Assembly: GCA_023453665.1 (NCBI GenBank)
Contig: JAEXTA010000182.1
Location: 1-25,251, forward strand
Direction: 5' to 3'
DNA from: Bacteroidota bacterium
GTDB taxonomy: Bacteria > Bacteroidota > Ignavibacteria > Ignavibacteriales > Ignavibacteriaceae
Length of the DNA stretch: 25,251 bases
Shown here piece after piece: positions 1 to 7,291 of this stretch (the first letter of the stretch is position 1; each line of letters starts with the position of its first letter). The notes under the pieces are model-generated. The model was given only the letters and a program-made list of their open reading frames with translations. It was not told where the DNA came from and searched no databases. Position numbers and translations under genes: made by a program.

Positions 1-571
1 GTACAACAACATCAACTCTGCTTCCGAATTTTATCATACCAAATCTTTCACCCATTTTTACTGAATCATTTTCTTTTAGTTCATAGATGATTCTTCTTGC
101 CACAAAGCCCGCAACCTGTGTAAAGAAAACTTTTCCTTTTTCATTTGAAATAACGAACTCCGATCGTTCATTTACTTCTGAGGCTTTGTCCTCAAATGCC
201 GCAACATATTCGCCTTTGTGATATTTAACATGTTCAACCTTGCCCGTTACCGGAATCCGGTTCACATGCACATTCAAAGGAGACATAAAAATTGAAATCT
301 GTTTTGCTTTACCTTTTATAAAATTATGATCAACAACTTCTTTAACAAATAGAACTGTACCATCAGCAGGAGATACAACAATATTTTCCTTATTGGGAGT
401 AACCCGTTCAGGATCTCTGAAAAAATTTAAAGTAAAAATTAATAACGCCAATGGAATGATGATAAGAATTGCTTTTAAATATGGGTTCTGTATAAAAAAG
501 CTTAAGGCAATAATTGCAAAAACAATAATTGCTATTGTCCCGATAGTTGAATATCCGTATTTAGTAAACAT
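1..571 (-). CDS. psd: Phosphatidylserine decarboxylase, short archaeal-type form (3' end cut by window edge)
   Basis: Converts phosphatidylserine to phosphatidylethanolamine at the cytoplasmic membrane. I translated the minus strand from the ATG at 571-569; 190 codons are visible and the frame stays open to the edge. An N-terminal hydrophobic region (about residues 8-45, two close segments) is followed by FRDPERVTP, SPADGTVLFVKEV, IFMSPLNVHVNRIPVTG and, just before the edge, KMGERFGMIKFGSRVDVVV. The MSPLNVHVNR motif and a C-terminal GS in FGSRVD are hallmarks of the compact Psd form, where self-cleavage at Gly-Ser creates the pyruvoyl cofactor. Only the last few dozen residues should be missing. 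It starts 4 bp after the stop of the upstream PurC-like gene, so the two are probably co-transcribed. Family assignment is secure; the short subtype is inferred from the spacing of motifs. Confidence 0.93.
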   Translation of the reverse strand, partial: MFTKYGYSTIGTIAIIVFAIIALSFFIQNPYLKAILIIIPLALLIFTLNFFRDPERVTPNKENIVVSPADGTVLFVKEVVDHNFIKGKAKQISIFMSPLNVHVNRIPVTGKVEHVKYHKGEYVAAFEDKASEVNERSEFVISNEKGKVFFTQVAGFVARRIIYELKENDSVKMGERFGMIKFGSRVDVVV

Positions 572-575
572 CAGG

Positions 576-1280
576 TCAGGAACTTATTAATTGAAAAAGA
601 TGATCAGTATATTTTTTTATATCATTTGGAGTAGATAATTTGAACGGGTTTACAGCTTTAAAATTTTTAGGCGATGGCAATAGTTTTATACTTAAAGGGG
701 TAAAATCATCAACAACAAAAAGTTTATTATCAACTTTACCGAAAATACAAACAAACTCTGCGAGAGTCTCACCTCTTCTTTCAAAATATGCTTTTAACAC
801 CGCATTAACTTTTGAACAAATTCGACCCATAAGTTTAATATCATCATAAGAGCAAAGATCAAACGCAATCAAATGGCTTTCTGTTATTAATGAATCTTTC
901 TCACCATTTAGATGATATTCAAATATTGGCAGAGAAAGAGGCTCTGATTCTTTTGTTGGAAAAAGTTTTGCTGTTCTTTTATCCGCTACGTTGGCAATTT
1001 TAATATTAAATCCCAGAAGGTTAAACTTAACCTGCTTAATAATGACTTTATTATGAATTTTGTGAAATGCGGTAGGAATGTGATATTCTCTGAGATATTC
1101 AAGGAAGTAACCATTAATGGCAGCAAATTTTTCAGCTAAACCTTTAACACGGATTTTTTTAGAACCGTTTAACTGTATAGCATCACTATATTCTATAGCG
1201 GTAAAATTTTCACTCTCAAATGGAAATACTTTTGAGGCAGCTTCGCCCGCACTTGATGTATTGTTCTGTTTTAACTCCAA
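576..1280 (-). CDS. SAICAR synthetase (PurC)-fold protein lacking catalytic residues; function unknown
   Basis: 234 residues, close to the bacterial PurC length, and alignable along most of the chain. VKGLAEKFAAINGYFLEYLREYHIPT (about 45-70) matches the KGxxNN...L...GIPT region, PIFEYHLNGEKDSLITESHL (118-137) matches PP(I/L)(F/V)(E/D)...DP(M)(V/I)NE, and FVCIFGKVDNKLFVVDDFTP (177-195) matches VDFKLEFG...DEFSP. Key positions are altered. The GKxK nucleotide-binding motif reads GEAAS (12-16), the VVRN arginine becomes Ala96, the DFKLEFG lysine becomes Val178, and the SPD aspartate becomes Leu196. It is therefore unlikely to be a working SAICAR synthetase. The start is TTG at 1280, preceded by AAGGA four bases upstream. 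It is divergent from ybaB and leads into psd. Homology is by eye; a binding or regulatory role would be speculation. Confidence 0.72.
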   Translation of the reverse strand: MELKQNNTSSAGEAASKVFPFESENFTAIEYSDAIQLNGSKKIRVKGLAEKFAAINGYFLEYLREYHIPTAFHKIHNKVIIKQVKFNLLGFNIKIANVADKRTAKLFPTKESEPLSLPIFEYHLNGEKDSLITESHLIAFDLCSYDDIKLMGRICSKVNAVLKAYFERRGETLAEFVCIFGKVDNKLFVVDDFTPLSIKLLPSPKNFKAVNPFKLSTPNDIKKYTDHLFQLISS

Positions 1281-1346
1281 TTGATCCTTAGTAAAATTTT
1301 GCCGTGAAATTATGAAATTAAAGTGTATAAAGTCAAATCAATATGT

Positions 1347-1354
1347 TATATTTG
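1347..1354 (+). promoter_or_regulatory. Possible Bacteroidota-type -7 element upstream of ybaB-recR
   Basis: TATATTTG fits the TAnnTTTG -7 consensus of Bacteroidota sigma factors and lies about 54 bp upstream of the ybaB start, inside the divergent 1281-1407 spacer. I see no convincing TTTG -33 partner at the expected distance, so this is a weak single-element match. Confidence 0.3.
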
Positions 1355-1407
1355 AGCTAATTTTAACAACAATTAAGCAATTAAATTCGACTTATAGGAG
1401 GATATCG

Positions 1408-1734
1408 ATGAAAGGTGGAATGCAGGGAATGTTGAAACAGGTGCAAAAAATGCAGGCTGAGATGAAAAGAGTACAGGATGAACTTGGAAATTTAACCGTA
1501 TCTGAAGAAGCAGGCGGCGGTATCATAAAAGCAACCGCAAACGGGAATAAAGAACTTATTTCTATAGAAATTGACCCGCAAGTTATAAAAGCTGATGAAA
1601 AAGAGATACTCGAAGACCTTGTGGTTGCGGCTGTAAACAAAGCATTATCATCCGCAAACAAAATGGCTGAAGAGGAAATGGCAAAAGTCACAAAAGGAAT
1701 GATTCCTCCGGGACTTAACATACCAGGATTTTAA
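1408..1734 (+). CDS. ybaB: YbaB/EbfC family nucleoid-associated protein
   Basis: 108-residue DNA-binding protein of the YbaB/EbfC family, which forms small dimers coating DNA and is usually encoded next to recR. The sequence shows the typical N-terminal helix rich in Gln, Met and Lys (MLKQVQKMQAEMKRVQDEL, residues 7-25), then a beta core ending in LISIEIDPQVI and a C-terminal helix VVAAVNKALSSANKMAEEEMAKVT, with a GMIPPGLNIPGF tail. The frame is open further upstream, but the ATG at 1408 is chosen because a perfect AGGAGG (1396-1401) lies six bases before it and the family begins here. The recR start follows after one base, so the pair is translationally coupled. The usual upstream partner dnaX is absent. 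Confidence 0.96.
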   Translation: MKGGMQGMLKQVQKMQAEMKRVQDELGNLTVSEEAGGGIIKATANGNKELISIEIDPQVIKADEKEILEDLVVAAVNKALSSANKMAEEEMAKVTKGMIPPGLNIPGF

Positions 1735-1735
1735 A

Positions 1736-2332
1736 TTGCAGATTGCCCAGCCGCTTTTAATAGCAATAGATGAGTTAAGTAAACTTCCGGGGATAGGAAA
1801 AAAAACCGCACAAAGGTTAGCATTGCATTTACTGAAAAGTGATGAAAATTCAGTTGATGGATTACTTAGTGCAATTAAAAATTTAAAAGACAAAATCCGG
1901 TTTTGTTCAAGATGCTTTAACCTTTCCGAAAATGAAATCTGTGAGATTTGTACAAATCCAAAACGAGATAGTTCAACTTTATGTGTTGTGGAAGAAGCAA
2001 GTGATGTTATTGCCATAGAAAAAACTCACGAGTATAACGGGATGTATCATGTACTCGGTGGAGTATTATCGCCGCTATCCGGTATAACACCCGATGAACT
2101 TAAAATTAAAGAACTGCTCAAAAGATTTGAAAATGAAGAGATAAAAGAAGTGATACTTGCTGTTAATCCTGATACAGAAGGTGAAACAACATCATTATAT
2201 CTTGCGAAGCTGATAAAGCCGATAGGTATAAAAGTCACACGGATTGCAAGAGGAATTCCCATAGGTGGTGACCTCGAATTTTCTGACGAAGCTACAATCG
2301 GACGCGCAGTTACCGGTAGAATAAGTATTTAA
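1736..2332 (+). CDS. recR: Recombination mediator protein RecR
   Basis: 198-residue RecR, which acts with RecO/RecF to load RecA on gapped DNA. In order: helix-hairpin-helix (LSKLPGIGKKTAQRLALHLL, about 14-33), a four-cysteine zinc finger (Cys57, Cys60, Cys69, Cys72) and a Toprim domain (about 80-175) with VVEEASDV, YHVLGGVLSPLSGITPDEL and NPDTEGETTS. The C-terminal Walker-B-like segment ARGIPIGGDLEFSDEATIGRAVTGR is intact. The start is TTG at 1736, one base after the ybaB stop. AGGA about seven bases upstream and the family's normal length support it. All domains look complete and functional. Confidence 0.97.
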   Translation: MQIAQPLLIAIDELSKLPGIGKKTAQRLALHLLKSDENSVDGLLSAIKNLKDKIRFCSRCFNLSENEICEICTNPKRDSSTLCVVEEASDVIAIEKTHEYNGMYHVLGGVLSPLSGITPDELKIKELLKRFENEEIKEVILAVNPDTEGETTSLYLAKLIKPIGIKVTRIARGIPIGGDLEFSDEATIGRAVTGRISI

Positions 2333-2346
2333 GAATATTGCATAAT

Positions 2347-2382
2347 TGATTTTATGGAAGTAAAATTGCACCATATAAATCA
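2347..2382 (+). terminator. AT-rich hairpin downstream of recR
   Basis: TGATTTTATGG (2347-2357) and CCATATAAATCA (2371-2382) are inverted copies that pair over 11 bp with one bulged T at 2376, around a 13-base loop. It begins 15 bases after the recR stop and precedes the lipoprotein genes. There is no strong T-tract, so it may be a weak terminator, an mRNA-processing hairpin, or chance in AT-rich DNA. Confidence 0.35.
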
Positions 2383-2408
2383 TACTCAATCATTATTATA
2401 ATTCCCAA

Positions 2409-2987
2409 ATGAAAAATTATTATATACTAATCGTATTTATTTTTCTAACGGGATGTGATTTGTTTGATACGCGTGATGCCGAACAGCCCGATCAGGGAAA
2501 ATCCACATTTGAACAGGCATTTGAACCCGAGATACTTATTTCAAACCTAGTAAATTCTTTTAAAGATAAGAACGTTGAAAACTATCTTGCTTGTTTCGCG
2601 GATTCTTCATTTACCGAAAAACGATTTCAATTCATTCCAACCAGCTCAGCAGTCTCACAGTTTCCCGTTTTATCTGAGAACTGGGGTAAAAAAGAGGAAG
2701 AAGAATATTTTAATAATCTTAAAGTAAGAACTGATGAAAATGTTGATGTCACACTAAACTTCTCAAACCCAATTGAAAACAGGCTTGGTGATAGTCTTCA
2801 GTATACTGCAAACTATCTTTTAAATTTTCCGAATAATTTTGGAATGCCCAGCACCTACGAAGGTGATCTGATTTTTTATATGATACGCGACGCGCGCTCA
2901 GTCTGGGTTGTGTACTACTGGCGGGATATTAAAACTTCAGACCAATTGCCTGGCTGGAGTGAATTAAAAGGCTGGCTGGCAAACTAA
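2409..2987 (+). CDS. Predicted lipoprotein, possibly NTF2/SnoaL-like
   Basis: 192 residues. The N-terminus MKNYYILIVFIFLTGCDLF is a lipoprotein signal: a positive start, a hydrophobic core and the lipobox LTGC with Cys16 as the lipidation site, so the mature protein should be tethered in the envelope. After an acidic linker, LVNSFKDKNVENYLACFADSSF (about 48-69) resembles the first helices of NTF2-like small domains. The aromatic-rich strands near the end (LIFYMIRDARSVWVVYYWRDI) also fit that cone-shaped fold. No catalytic motif is recognised. No clear ribosome-binding site precedes the ATG. It ends two bases before a second small lipoprotein with a similar layout, so the two probably act together. 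The fold is an inference from pattern only. Confidence 0.8.
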   Translation: MKNYYILIVFIFLTGCDLFDTRDAEQPDQGKSTFEQAFEPEILISNLVNSFKDKNVENYLACFADSSFTEKRFQFIPTSSAVSQFPVLSENWGKKEEEEYFNNLKVRTDENVDVTLNFSNPIENRLGDSLQYTANYLLNFPNNFGMPSTYEGDLIFYMIRDARSVWVVYYWRDIKTSDQLPGWSELKGWLAN

Positions 2988-2989
2988 TT

Positions 2990-3502
2990 ATGATAAAAAT
3001 TACGATATACATAACTGTCATTTTACTAATTGTAAATTCAGGATGCACTAACCCGTTCGCACCAAAGTTTGATGATAGTATAGATCAGAATGGTTCAATT
3101 ATTACTGATCTTAAAACCGTTGAAGGTGTTTTTCAGAATTTTCAATATGCATATACTTTTAAAGACACATTAATCTATGGTGAGTTTATAAGTCCGGATT
3201 TTGTTTTCACTTACCGTGACTACGATGGCGGTTTTGATGTTTCTTGGGGAAGAGATGAAGAAATGAAAACTACATACGGTTTATTTAATAATTCTCAAAG
3301 ATTAAATCTTATTTGGAACAACACAGTAATATCATCGCAGGATTCTTTAACAGCCAATATTGTAAGAAGTTTTAATTTAACTGTAACATTTAATCCAACT
3401 GATGTTGTCCGTCTGGATGGCAGGGTAAATCTATTACTTACAAAAAATGTTGAAACACAAAAGTGGTCAATTTCAAGATGGATTGATGAATCAAATTTTT
3501 AA
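2990..3502 (+). CDS. Second small predicted lipoprotein, possibly NTF2-like
   Basis: 170 residues with a lipoprotein signal (ITIYITVILLIVNSGCTNPF; lipobox NSGC, Cys19). The mature part begins after a short linker with LKTVEGVFQNFQYAYTFKDTLIYGEFISPDFVF (about 41-73), echoing the helix-then-strand opening of the preceding gene (SFKDKNVENYLACFADSSF). It ends on a Trp-containing strand pair, LLLTKNVETQKWSISRWID. The similarity suggests two diverged copies of one module, but I could not align them rigorously. The gap to the upstream gene is only two bases, so they are co-translated. The function is unknown; a carrier or envelope-assembly role would be a guess. Confidence 0.78.
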   Translation: MIKITIYITVILLIVNSGCTNPFAPKFDDSIDQNGSIITDLKTVEGVFQNFQYAYTFKDTLIYGEFISPDFVFTYRDYDGGFDVSWGRDEEMKTTYGLFNNSQRLNLIWNNTVISSQDSLTANIVRSFNLTVTFNPTDVVRLDGRVNLLLTKNVETQKWSISRWIDESNF

Positions 3503-3555
3503 ATTTCGGATAATAATTTCCTGAAACATATTTTTTAACAATAACAATACACGTT

Positions 3556-4422
3556 TTGATATTTATTTTCTGGGTTAGTGAATCAATTAAAATAATAGGC
3601 AGATCAAAATTATCATTTATTCTTTCTTTGATCTCGACAAGTATATCAGTTATCCTGATAATAGCATCAATAACATCATTTAAAATTTCAGATGAATTAA
3701 AATCCAGGTTAACAAAAACTGTCACAATTAATGTTTTCCTTAAAGAATCTATTTCCGGGGAATCATTACAAAGTTTACAGGATTCACTTAAAACTAATGA
3801 TGCATTTTCCAGAGTTGTTTACATCGACAAAAAAACTGCTGCCGAAATTTTCATAAAGCAGACCGGTGAAGATTTCAGGAAAATTTTAGACTACAATCCT
3901 TTGCCAGCTTCATTTTCTTTAACTATTAATGAAAATTTTATGTCGGCTGATTCACTAAATTTATTAATCAGTAAATTAAAAAACATTCCGGAGATTGATG
4001 AAGTTGTGTATGAGCAGGAATTTATATCAGCAATAATCAATTTTTTAGATACATTCAAAAAGTATTTATTGGTAATAACAACTCTGCTGATTCTGATTTC
4101 ATTGTACATTGTGTATAGTACAGTTAAGCTGATTATTAATTCAAAGTACAACGAACTTGAAACGATGAAACTGGTTGGGGCAAAATTGTCAACAATTAAA
4201 CTTCCCATTGTATTTAACGGACTGATAACAGGATTACTATCTGGATTGTTAGCGGCAACATTCTACTACCTGATTGTGATGTATGCAGGCTCCATTCCCG
4301 GACTTGAGAGATATTTAAGAATGAATTACTGGTTTTATTTGATCATTGTACTGTGCACAGGTCCACTTTTAAATCTGATTGTAAGTGTAATCGCGTTACG
4401 GAAAATATCTCTTAAAATTTGA
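3556..4422 (+). CDS. ftsX: Cell division protein FtsX (ABC-type permease subunit)
   Basis: 288-residue FtsX, the membrane half of FtsEX that controls peptidoglycan hydrolases at the septum. The layout is canonical: a short cytoplasmic start, TM1 (about 19-41), a periplasmic domain with VTINVFLKESIS and EIDEVVYEQEFISAIINFLDTFKKY, then TM2 (about 169-193), the conserved cytoplasmic loop YNELETMKLVGAKLSTIKLPIVFNG, TM3 (about 218-245) and TM4 (about 258-282). The start is given as TTG at 3556, because the family begins only a few residues before the WVSESIKII segment. The frame is open further upstream and no ATG is available. The partner ATPase ftsE is not adjacent on either side in this window. 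Confidence 0.93.
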   Translation: MIFIFWVSESIKIIGRSKLSFILSLISTSISVILIIASITSFKISDELKSRLTKTVTINVFLKESISGESLQSLQDSLKTNDAFSRVVYIDKKTAAEIFIKQTGEDFRKILDYNPLPASFSLTINENFMSADSLNLLISKLKNIPEIDEVVYEQEFISAIINFLDTFKKYLLVITTLLILISLYIVYSTVKLIINSKYNELETMKLVGAKLSTIKLPIVFNGLITGLLSGLLAATFYYLIVMYAGSIPGLERYLRMNYWFYLIIVLCTGPLLNLIVSVIALRKISLKI

Positions 4423-4536
4423 AGTCAGATGAATATTTTGTTATTTTTTGCGCGCTCATTTTAAAGATAAAGAAGTCATTCATTTATATCGGCGTAATCA
4501 GTTAAAATAATTATTCAAAAACTCTCAGCGAAGCAA

Positions 4537-6129
4537 TTGAAATATAAACTACTCGTCCTAACCGGAATAATTTTCTTCCTTAAATCTTCAATATTATATG
4601 CACAACTATTCCCTGATTATAAGGAAAGATCTTTTTCAGCTAAAACAGATTCGTTGTTGCAATCATCATATAAATTGGAAGCTACAGAAGGAAGCATTGA
4701 TGCAGATGAATATTTTGTTGGACCAGGAGATAAGTTATTTGTTTCTATTCGTGGTCTGGAAGAAGTGGTTTTAACATTGGTCGTAAATCAGGAAGGTATA
4801 GTCTATGTACCAAAAGCTGGTGGAATTGATCTGAAAGATTGTACACTCGCAGATGCAAAATCAAAAATTAAAGATGGTATATACAAAAGTTACAAAAATG
4901 TCGATGTATTCATTTCGCTTGCTGACTTTAGAAAAATAAAAGTATCGCTGCTCGGCGATGTAAAAAAAACATCCACATATATTTTAAGTGCTAATTCAAG
5001 GCTTATAGATCTTATTGTCATCTCTGAAGGTCTGACTGAAACATCTAACTACAGGAATATCAAAATCACCTCACGAAGTGGTGAACAAAAAACTTATGAC
5101 TTCCTTTCATTCCTTAGATATGGTGAGAAATCAAATAACCCATTTCTAAAAGAAGGTGATATAGTTCTTGTTGACCGTATTGATGAATTGGTTTCGATTT
5201 ATGGCAGAGTGAAGTATCCTGGTAAATATGAATATATCGAAGGTGAAAGTATAATAAGCCTGATTGATCTTGCAGGTGGTTTGATGAGTAAGGCTCGTAC
5301 GGATTCGATTGAAGTTATGAGTTTCAGCGAAGATGGGAAAAACCAGGTAAGTAGTTATTATTCCATTGAACAACTTCAGGCCAACCATCTTAAATTGAAA
5401 AGACAGGATTTAGTATCTGTACGGGAGATACCGGATTTTATGATAGACAGATATGTACGAATTGATGGATTTGTTAAATACCCGGGTTTTTATAAAATAA
5501 TCAAAGACAGTACAACGCTTACACAGATTATTAATGAGGCGGGTGGATTCAAGAAGGAAGCATCATTAACCGAAGCAACGCTTACAAGGTCACAAGGTGG
5601 AACTGATGAGGATCCGGAATTTGAAAGATTAAAACTGATGCAGCGTGCTGATATGACAGATGATGAATATGATTACCTGAAATCACGATCCAGACAAAAA
5701 TCAGGAAAGGTTATTGTTAACTTCAAATCACTTTTTGTAGAAGGTGATACATCTGAAGATGTTGTGTTAAAAAAAGAAGATATTATCACAGTGCCCGAAG
5801 CTAAAAATTATATAATACTTTTAGGGCAGGTCATTAATCCCGGTAAAATTATTTTCCATGACAATTACTCAATTGACAACTACATCCAACTGGCAGGCGG
5901 ATTTGGGTGGAGGGCACTTGAAAACGATGTTCGTGTAATAAAAGCAAAAACCGGCGAATGGGTTGATGCTGATGATGTTGAAGCTTTGGAACCTGGAGAC
6001 ACAATCTGGATTCCTGAAGATCCACCGGGTCCAAAATTCTGGGATGTATTCACAACATCATTACAAATTTTGGGACAGGTTGCAGCAATCGTTGCAGCGG
6101 CTATTGCAGTAATCGTAGCATCGAGGTAA
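4537..6129 (+). CDS. Polysaccharide export outer-membrane protein with SLBB repeats (Wza-like)
   Basis: 530 residues; a periplasm/outer-membrane channel component for capsule or exopolysaccharide export. A signal peptide (residues 1-22, cut probably after LYA before Gln23) precedes the polysaccharide-export domain beginning EYFVGPGDKLFVSIRG (58-73). Then come SLBB-type beta-grasp segments near 132-165, 218-262 (IYGRVKYPGKYEYIEG), 306-350 (VRIDGFVKYPGFYKI) and 427-470 (LLGQVINPGKIIFHD), each followed by an AGG(L/F) turn. A charged acidic insertion sits between the third and fourth (about 352-390). The C-terminus ends in an Ala/Ile-rich helix (about 507-528) that could cross the outer membrane as in Wza. 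The start is TTG at 4537 without a clear Shine-Dalgarno; it is chosen because it gives the full signal peptide. It is coupled to the Wzz-like gene by a four-base gap. Confidence 0.93.
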   Translation: MKYKLLVLTGIIFFLKSSILYAQLFPDYKERSFSAKTDSLLQSSYKLEATEGSIDADEYFVGPGDKLFVSIRGLEEVVLTLVVNQEGIVYVPKAGGIDLKDCTLADAKSKIKDGIYKSYKNVDVFISLADFRKIKVSLLGDVKKTSTYILSANSRLIDLIVISEGLTETSNYRNIKITSRSGEQKTYDFLSFLRYGEKSNNPFLKEGDIVLVDRIDELVSIYGRVKYPGKYEYIEGESIISLIDLAGGLMSKARTDSIEVMSFSEDGKNQVSSYYSIEQLQANHLKLKRQDLVSVREIPDFMIDRYVRIDGFVKYPGFYKIIKDSTTLTQIINEAGGFKKEASLTEATLTRSQGGTDEDPEFERLKLMQRADMTDDEYDYLKSRSRQKSGKVIVNFKSLFVEGDTSEDVVLKKEDIITVPEAKNYIILLGQVINPGKIIFHDNYSIDNYIQLAGGFGWRALENDVRVIKAKTGEWVDADDVEALEPGDTIWIPEDPPGPKFWDVFTTSLQILGQVAAIVAAAIAVIVASR

Positions 6130-6133
6130 TGAA

Positions 6134-7291
6134 ATGACATATCACGATATAATTCACACTATTATCGTTTATAAAAATCAGATAATAAAAGTAACAGTAC
6201 TAACCACAGTTTTTTTATTCCTTATCCTGTTCTTTATTTATCCTATATCATACCGGGCAACTGTAACCGTTTTGCCCCCGGAAAAAAATTCGTCGATGGG
6301 CGGTCTTAGTAGCTTATTATCAGGCTCCGGGTTTACTGATTTACTTACGGGAGGTATGAACAGTGCAACCTCTCAACTTTATGCAGAGATATTAAGAAGT
6401 AGATCTGCATCAGTTTATGTATTAGAAAAACTAAATCTGCAAAATGAGTATGATGAAACGGATATTTACAAAGCGGCGCAAAAACTCTCCGGTGATCTTG
6501 AAATTGAAATTAACAAAGAAGGGCTTATCAAGCTAGACGTAGAAGTAAAAACAAAATTCCTTCCTATGTTCTTTGATGAAAGAGAATCAAAGAAAAAATT
6601 ATCTGCCGAACTTTCAAACACATTTGTTGAAGCATTAGATAAAATTAATCGTGAAAAGTTGAGCTCAAAAGCTAAACGGGCCCGGATTTATATTGAATCC
6701 CAATTACAGCAAACTAAAGCGGTTATGGATTCAGTTGAAAATGCATTGATGGAATTCCAGAAAAAAAATAAAACGATATCATTGCCAGAACAATTAAAAG
6801 CAGCGATAGAAGCATCAGCAGAGTTAAAGACTGAAATGATCAAAAGTGAAGTTGAGCTTGGATTAGCACAAACTAACTTCCGCGAAGATGATAAAACCAT
6901 TATTGCTCTTAAGAAAAAGATTGAGCAGCTGCGTGAACAATATAACAAGATGGAAATAGGAGACCAGGATTATCTGCTGGCGTTTAAGGAAGTACCGGAA
7001 CTTGCCAGAACTTTAGCAAAACTTTTACGAGAAGTGAAAATTCAAAATGAGGTTTATCTTATTCTTCAACAACAATATTATAAAGAAAAAATTCAGGAAA
7101 ATCGGGATTTGCCGACTGTAGAAATTTTAGATGAAGCCATTCCACCTCTAAGAGCTTCAAGTCCGAGAGTGTTTTTTTCTTCTTTTGTAGGAGGAATTTT
7201 TACATTTCTGTTAATGAGTTTTGTCTTCATGATTAAAGAGAAAAAAAACTATGAACTGCGAAATTCAATAAAAGGAAACACTAATGTTTAA
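6134..7291 (+). CDS. Wzz-type polysaccharide chain-length regulator / co-polymerase
   Basis: 385-residue inner-membrane protein that sets polymer length and links polymerase to exporter. TM1 (about 19-38) is followed by YRATVTVLPPEKN, typical of the Wzz domain entry. A Gly/Ser-rich stretch (SSMGGLSSLLSGSGFTDLL) follows, then a long periplasmic helical region (about 165-310) rich in Lys, Glu and Gln that likely forms the coiled-coil barrel. TM2 (about 345-368) is preceded by the conserved proline-containing segment AIPPLRASSPR. There is no C-terminal tyrosine-kinase domain and no separate kinase is seen in the window. GAGG (6123-6126), overlapping the upstream stop, serves the ATG. The end overlaps the next gene by eight bases, indicating tight coupling. 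Confidence 0.93.
   Translation: MTYHDIIHTIIVYKNQIIKVTVLTTVFLFLILFFIYPISYRATVTVLPPEKNSSMGGLSSLLSGSGFTDLLTGGMNSATSQLYAEILRSRSASVYVLEKLNLQNEYDETDIYKAAQKLSGDLEIEINKEGLIKLDVEVKTKFLPMFFDERESKKKLSAELSNTFVEALDKINREKLSSKAKRARIYIESQLQQTKAVMDSVENALMEFQKKNKTISLPEQLKAAIEASAELKTEMIKSEVELGLAQTNFREDDKTIIALKKKIEQLREQYNKMEIGDQDYLLAFKEVPELARTLAKLLREVKIQNEVYLILQQQYYKEKIQENRDLPTVEILDEAIPPLRASSPRVFFSSFVGGIFTFLLMSFVFMIKEKKNYELRNSIKGNTNV

Noticed and set aside
393..590. 65-codon plus-strand open frame
   Set aside because: It lies opposite the psd coding strand, which has clear family motifs; the peptide is Ile/Lys-rich with no recognisable feature.
640..849. 69-codon plus-strand frame opposite the PurC-like gene
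   Set aside because: It is antisense to a frame with family-wide similarity, has no ribosome-binding site and no known motif.
1392..2389. Several minus-strand open frames opposite ybaB and recR
   Set aside because: Low-complexity Ser/Ile/Phe-rich translations typical of the reverse of real genes; ybaB and recR are certain.
4423..4536. Spacer before the export gene as site of the locus promoter
   Set aside because: A promoter is expected here, but I see no convincing -33/-7 or -35/-10 pair, only A/T-rich sequence and a short GCGCGC word.
5849..6140. Two minus-strand frames opposite the 3' end of the export gene
   Set aside because: Opposite a conserved SLBB domain and without start signals; chance frames.
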